A stretch of 64,000 nt of DNA from Watersipora subatra (lineage: Eukaryota; Bryozoa; Gymnolaemata; Cheilostomatida; Watersiporidae): NCBI RefSeq assembly GCF_963576615.1, contig NC_088708.1, positions 51,137,196 through 51,201,195 of the forward strand, written 5' to 3'. Positions 58,801 to 64,000 of the stretch are shown piece by piece (within the stretch, counting starts at the first letter, position 1; each line of letters begins with the position of its first letter). The translations under genes were made by a program, and so were the position numbers. The notes under the pieces were generated by a model, which saw only the letters and a program-made list of their open reading frames with translations, searched no databases and was not told the origin of the DNA.

Positions 58801-61800
58801 CCTATATATATCATATCTACAGGGTACCTATATATATCATATCTACAGGGTACCTATATATATCATATCTACAGGGTACCTATATATATCATATCTACAG
58901 GGTACCTATATATATCATATCTACAGGGTACCTATATATATCATATCTACAGGGTACCTATATATATCATATCTACAGGGTACCTATATATATCATATCT
59001 ACAGGGTACCTATATATATCATATCTACAGGGTACCTATATGTATCATATCTACAGGGTACCTATATATATCATATCTACAGGGTACCTATATATATCAT
59101 ATCTACAGGGTACCTATATATATCATATCTACAGGGTACCTATATGTATCATATCTACAGGGTACCTATATATATCATATCTACAGGGTACCTATATATA
59201 TCATATCTACAGGGTACCTATATATATATCATATCTACAGGGTACCTATATATATCATATTTACAGGGTACCTATATATATCATATCTACAGGGTACCTA
59301 TATATATCATATCTACTGGGTACCTATATATATCATATCTACAGGGTACCTATATATATCATATCTACTGGGTACCTATATATATCATATCTACAGGGTA
59401 CCTATATATATCATATCTACTGGGTACCTATATATATCATATCTACAGGGTACCTATATATATCATATCTACTGGGTACCTATATATATCATATCTACAG
59501 GGTACCTATATATATATATCATATCTACAGGGTACCTATATATATATATCATATCTACAGGGTACCTATATATATATCATATCTACAGGGTACCTATATA
59601 TATATATCATATCTACAGGGTACCTATATATATATCATATCTACAGGGTACCTATATATATCATATCTACTGGGTACCTATATATATCATATCTACAGGG
59701 TACCTATATATATATCATATCTACAGGGTACCTATATATATATCATATCTACAGGGTACCTATATATATATATCATATCTACAGGGTACCTATATATATA
59801 TCATATCTACAGGGTACCTATATATATATATCATATCTACAGGGTACCTATATATATATCATATCTACAGGGTACCTATATATATATATCATATCTACAG
59901 GGTACCTATATATATATCATATCTACAGGGTACCTATATATATCATATCTACTGGGTACCTATATATATCATATTTACAGGGTACCTATATGTATCATAT
60001 CTACAGGGTACCTATATATATCATATCTACAGGGTACCTATATATATCATATCTAAAGGGTACGTAACTTACACGAATACTGGTAACTTGCAATATTTTA
60101 CTTGTTTACTATCTACAGCACTTTATTTGCAATTCATATCTTTTTTTCATTATACAAGCACAAGTAGACATGTCTCCTTCTCTCTACAGGTAACTGGACA
60201 TGTGATACTTCCCAGGTAGCCATACATAATCAGAATGTCTACACAATTGATGGACAAAAAGCCCAAGTACGCACGATGCAGGTGAGTGTAAACCTTATTT
60301 ATTACCTTTGTATACAGAAATATGACAAGTTTAAGGTTTTATAGTTGTTGCTGCCAGTATTGAGGTGTCAGCATAAATATGGCTAACTGTCTGATGCTGT
60401 GCCGGTTCATTTGCTGTTTTGACAAGATCGTAATGCCCAGCCATGTGTCTGGAGACATTCTTATGTCATTCGTGATGTTTTTATTTCAAACTTTCTACTT
60501 CCTACAGTGTCTAGTCTAACTGGGAAGTCTAGTCTAACAGGGAAGTCTAACTGAGCATTTTGGTTGCAGGGTACAGTAAAACAGTTTCTCAACTTTACTG
60601 AAAGTGAAGGAGTGCCCATTACTTTGGATGTGTGTGCTAACTATCTGGTCATTGGTAGCTCTCTCGGTGTCATCAAAGTCTATGACCTTTCTCGCAGGTC
60701 AGTTTCATAGAATAATGGATTAACTCACAGTATTTGAGTGTGTAGAATTCTTTCATTTTAAAAGATATAACTTTACAAACTAAACTTTGTAATAAGCTTT
60801 TAAACCAAATTTGAAACTACATTCTAATATATTTTCAAGAAGATTTTTGGGTTGAGTGGATGTTTAAGCGTGTGGTGTTGATATTAGCTAAAATTAAGTT
60901 CTGCTATTGCAGTTTTCATCTGTAATATACCATATATATATTAAATTTTTAAATATTTTCATGTTTTTGCAAACTTTGCAAGTTCAGTTACATATATAAC
61001 GCTACAAACCCAGGTAAATTCACTGTTACTATTTGAGAAATAACTTTTCATTAATATCTTTTGCATTAAAACCTTTTTCATTGATACTCCTAATGACGCT
61101 AAATAGGAAAGTTAACCATTTTAATTTGCTTGTCACAGAAAGACACTTTTAAAGTTTAGTTGAGGCAGTTGCATCAGACCTGAAGTTGTAACAGTAAGTG
61201 TATACAAGGGCATGACCAGCAAGGCTGGCTCTAAAAGAAAAAATTTGCATAGACTCTAGATAGATACTAGATAGAGACTAGATAGACACTAAATAAACGC
61301 CAGATAGACGCTAGACAAACACTAGATAGACGCTAGACAGCCGCTAGATAGACTAGATAGACACTAGACAAACGCTAGACAGACACTAGCCAGACACTCG
61401 ATAGACTCTAAATAGACACTAGATAAACGCTAGACAGCCGCTAGATAGACACTAGATAGACGCTAGATAGACGCTAGATAGACGCTAGACAAACACTAGA
61501 TAGACACTAAACAGTCATTTGACAGACCCTCGATAGACTCTAAATAGACACTAGATAGATACTAGATAGATACTAGATAGACACTAGATAGACACTAGAT
61601 AGACACTAGATAAACACTAGATAGACGCTAGACAAACACTAGATAGACACTAGACAGCCGCTAGATAGACTAGACAGACACTAGATAGACGCTAGATGAA
61701 CACTAGATAGACGCTAGACAGACATTGGACAGACACTCGATAGACTCTAAATAGACACTAGATAGACTTTAAATAGACACTAGACAGACTCTAAATAGAC

Positions 61801-63097
61801 ACTAGATAAGACACTAGATAAACACTAGATAAGACACTAGACAGACGCTAGATAGACACTAGATAGACAACTGATATGCCCTTTATAAAACTAGTTGATG
61901 TCTATTGTGAGCTTGCAGTCAACATGAAGCTACACCAGCTCTATCAAAGTATGCATTCTGTACCAGAACTTTGCTTAAATAAATAGTAAATGTGCCTAGT
62001 AAAGTGTACATAATGATCCTGATAGTATACAATATACTGGTTTCTACATGTTTCTTTGTCAGAGATGCAAAAGCCCATAACATACCTAAGAACGTCGGGG
62101 AAATAATTCCCAACTTTGGAGGTCTTGTCTCCGTCAAATGTAACTGCAATGGTACCAAAGTCAGCCTTATTATAACCCAGGTGAGAAACAACTCATAATA
62201 TGTGTCTTGTGTTGGAAAGTTCTTTTCTATCTAGTTAGTTGTTATGCTGGTATTGTGACTATGATTGCTATCTGAATGTAGTTTGTGGGGAAAATGTATG
62301 AGTTTTGCTTAACTATATTTTACATTTTTTTATGTAGATTTGTAGTTAATTTTATTTGCCACAACTCAGAGTTTTTAATGTAAACCTCTGTTTTCTTGTT
62401 GGTTACACCTGATAGAACTGTTTGGTTTACAACTGCTAGAGTTATTGAGCACCTTCCATGATTCTGCTAGGAGTAGAGCATCATAAAATAATTAGACACG
62501 GATTGCTTTATAACAATAGAATATCTCATGTTTATACTTTCGATCGTCTAAGTTTCTATGGGCTTTAGCATTCGTCAACCAGTTTTAGACTGCTGCACTG
62601 CAAAGCTTTCAGAAGTACACTCTGTTTGAGACATCTGATATATTTTGCCATTTTTGAACATCGCTTGCCAGTGTGGTCATCAAATTTCTCTTCTGTATTT
62701 GCATGCTGTGGGAACTGTTTGTTTACTTATTAATAAATGGCTCTTTTGTCGGAGAAGTTTTTAATATCTACAGTCTTCACAATCGTTTTTTTCAACAGAA
62801 AATATTTACTGAAAGTGTGTTGTCTGAATTCATTCTCTGTGGCTAAAGCAACGTAATAACTGAACAGCTCACTCTGTCAAATTCTACTTGTCTTTTCTTT
62901 CAATTATAAGCTTGAAGAATCAAGTGGTTTTATATCTTATTGTGTGTCTAGTCTGATGGTAAGATGGACAACAAGCTCTACATTTGGGACACAGAGCTTG
63001 ACACTGTACAGTTTTTTGACTTTGAGACGGGTCGGGGAGAACAGGATGATGACCTTGGATCATTTGAAGAAGAAGAGGATATATCAGATATAGACAG
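49834..63097 (+). CDS. IFT140: Intraflagellar transport protein IFT140, N-terminal WD40 half (14 exons, continues)
   Basis: Exons: 49834-49977 (ATG), 50327-50548, 50630-50760, 51050-51201, 52084-52259, 53465-53660, 54514-54653, 55659-55751, 56434-56520, 56620-56722, 60190-60281, 60570-60697, 62063-62180, 62952-63097. All phases join; 642 residues plus two bases, out of roughly 1460 in animal IFT140. Recognisable family blocks are [93 protein letters not shown] and [23 protein letters not shown]140 is a core subunit of IFT-A, which carries out retrograde transport and ciliary entry of membrane proteins; the N-terminal half folds as two beta-propellers and the C-terminal TPR half lies beyond the window. 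The start follows MAVYFDTK, close to the human N-terminus. Introns 5, 10, 12 and 14 contain tandem arrays, and the array in intron 10 copies the splice donor of exon 10. Confidence 0.96.
52486..52936. repeat. 25-bp minisatellite, 18 copies, in IFT140 intron 5
   Basis: The unit AATGCTAGGTATTTGGTACT plus ATAGC repeats 18 times. Variants are ATTTGG/GTTTGG, TACT/TATT and CAATG/CAGTG; the GTTTGG forms cluster in the centre. Confidence 0.97.
53260..53304. repeat. 21-bp near-perfect hairpin in IFT140 intron 5
   Basis: TTAATACACATTTTC...AAAACT at 53260-53280 pairs with AGTTTTG...GTGTATTAA at 53283-53304, with a 2-base loop and one extra A. It is AT-rich and may be a tiny MITE remnant. Confidence 0.8.
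54781..55192 (+). mobile_element. Short dispersed repeat with tRNA-like 3' half
   Basis: Opens CTAGCCGAATGCACGGTGTT GCACGGG, the 5' motif shared with 15755 and (minus strand) 22341. It ends in a tRNA-like block (GTAGCTCAATCGGTAAGG; GAGATCAAATC), then CTATATCTGGACACACCGAA and TATATATATATAG. It lies in IFT140 intron 7. Confidence 0.65.
55399..55565. repeat. Polypyrimidine (CTCTCC)n tract
   Basis: About 165 bases of almost pure C and T on the plus strand (TCTCTCCCTC, CCCACCCCTC), in IFT140 intron 7 ending about 95 bp before exon 8. It could form triplex DNA and could bind pyrimidine-tract splicing factors. The minus-strand GERE-rich frame is an artefact. Confidence 0.95.
56700..57118 (+). repeat. 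38-bp tandem array duplicating the exon 10 end and 5' splice site
   Basis: Unit: CAATCAGACATTACGGGGGATCG (the last 23 bases of IFT140 exon 10) followed by GTAAGTGCATACTTA. Eleven copies start at the exon border, and all but one keep GTAAGT (the seventh has GTTAAT). Only the first donor (after 56722) preserves the frame: the second and third shift it, and reading on meets TAA at 56800-56802. Confidence 0.96.
57125..57280 (+). mobile_element. SINE-like remnant between the two intron-10 arrays
   Basis: CCATCATCTGAAGCC, AAAGTCGAACTTGTGAC and GTGCACATAGTTATTGCACT match, in order, motifs in the elements at 34860-35060 (minus) and 3655-3790. Confidence 0.4.
57454..60063 (+). repeat. 2.6-kb array of a 26-bp unit in IFT140 intron 10 (~98 copies)
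   Basis: Unit GGGTACCTATATATATCATA plus TCTACA, with (TA)n length variants of 26, 28 and 30 bp; the longer ones concentrate at 59500-59930. Rare changes are TATGTATC, CTACTGGG and TTTACAG. Each unit holds a KpnI-type GGTACC palindrome and a TCTACAG/G motif like the true exon 11 acceptor. All three plus-strand frames stay open for over 800 codons, purely because the unit lacks stops. Confidence 0.98.
61251..61876. repeat. Degenerate 11-bp tandem repeat (CTAGATAGACA)
   Basis: More than fifty imperfect copies of (A/G)CTAGATAGAC with ACAAAC, ACAGCC and TCTAAATAGAC variants, in IFT140 intron 12. Confidence 0.93.
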
Positions 63098-63358
63098 GTG
63101 AATCACCATTCACTCCTTAGAGTTTTCAAACAACTTTACTTGAAACGGATTTCTACACAATCTGTCACGCTATGTGTTTAGTTGTGTAGTATTTTCTATC
63201 TCTGCAGGAAACAGCGAACAACAGAGTGCCTCATTATTTTTGAGTTTACGGCGTTATTTGCTTTTCGGTAGCCAAAAGTAGTGGGGAAATTATAAGGTAG
63301 TTATATGATCATTAAATGGCTCTGCTGATGGCTGTTTTGTCATCATTGTCAAGTAGAC

Positions 63359-63600
63359 AGATATTCAGATAAATATATACAAAAAGAGATAAACAGATAG
63401 ATACATAGATAGAGAGATAAATAATTAGATAGATAGGTACATACATAGATAGATCCATAGATTAATACATAGACGGAGAGATACATAGATAATTATATAG
63501 ATATGTAGATAGATGTACATCTCAAAATAGATATGTTCATACTGTAGATAGATACATATATTTAGTTACATATATAAATAAATACATAGATTATAAAACA
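63359..63600. repeat. Interrupted (GATA)n microsatellite
   Basis: ATAGATAGA- and ATACATAGATA-type runs over about 240 bp in the IFT140 intron after exon 14. The intron runs to the end of the window without a further supported exon. Confidence 0.85.
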
Positions 63601-64000
63601 TGAGTGACAAATCTTTTTTCCTAAGACATGCTACTTGTCAGTGTGGCAGCTTGTCACTTTGACCTGTGACTTGTGTATTTCCTCTGTTTTCTGTATGTTT
63701 GGAGCATTTTTCATGCACAGCTAAGTTTTATTATTCTAAAATTAAAAAAGGTCCAACAATAATACATAAACATAGATTATGTACAGGTCTAATTTAACTT
63801 AGGCATTGAGCATCGTTAGGAGTTGTGTTATCATGACATAAAAATAAGGATTGATGGCTTCAGTAAATCTATTTACTCTTTGAATCTCATAGATACAGTA
63901 ATGAGAATACGCGTAGACATAGATCCTGTTACTTCCTTAGCAGCTGTATAGGATTGTTCGTTCATATCCGTAGTTGCGATGTAATTTTTAATATCAAAAT

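Noticed and set aside
63209-63270. Additional IFT140 exon after CTCTGCAG
   Set aside because: The frame is short, runs into a stop, lacks a good donor and does not resemble the expected IFT140 sequence.

Overview
The window is nuclear DNA of an animal. Genes are split by many GT-AG introns, base composition is AT-rich, and introns and spacers are full of minisatellites, MITE-like inverted-repeat elements and tRNA-like SINE tails. The intact proteins (actin, NSD, SEC20/BNIP1, DECR2, IFT140) are bilaterian in type. A lophotrochozoan invertebrate such as a bryozoan or mollusc would fit, but the sequence alone does not fix the phylum. No prokaryotic, viral or CRISPR feature was found.

Layout. 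(1) 1-17015 (+): the 3' two thirds of an NSD-family histone H3K36 methyltransferase gene (PHD, PWWP, AWS, SET, post-SET, C-terminal PHD/C5HCH); upstream exons lie outside the window. Its introns hold a 57-bp minisatellite with higher-order structure, a 22-bp minisatellite and at least five inverted-repeat elements. (2) 17167-22552 (-): a complete six-exon SEC20/BNIP1 ER SNARE gene, tail to tail with NSD, with transposon remnants in its introns. (3) 25034-26521 (+): a probable two-exon gene for an unrecognised 68-residue protein. (4) 28433-29703 (-): a complete two-exon actin gene with two SRF-type CArG boxes. (5) 30472-41446 (-): a phase-consistent set of exons of an unrecognised gene, with a perfect RFX X-box 78 bp upstream of the most 5' exon, which hints at a ciliary role. 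(6) 41735-49192 (-): a complete eight-exon peroxisomal 2,4-dienoyl-CoA reductase gene (DECR2). (7) 49834-63097 (+): the first 14 coding exons (about 642 residues, the WD40 half) of the intraflagellar transport gene IFT140, head to head with DECR2; it continues past the window.

The most unusual structure is IFT140 intron 10 (56723-60189). Its 5' end is a 38-bp tandem array in which every unit copies the last 23 exon bases plus the 5' splice site. The rest is mostly a 2.6-kb array of a 26-bp unit, nearly every copy of which carries a 3'-splice-site-like TCTACAG/G. A smaller case of a tandem array touching a splice site occurs in the unrecognised gene at 40504-40668. Three copies of an ~890-bp TTAA-flanked MITE, one nested inside another repeat, show past DNA transposition.

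Exon borders were placed by hand from GT/AG signals, reading phase and remembered family sequences. All family calls come from recognised protein motifs, not from a search.
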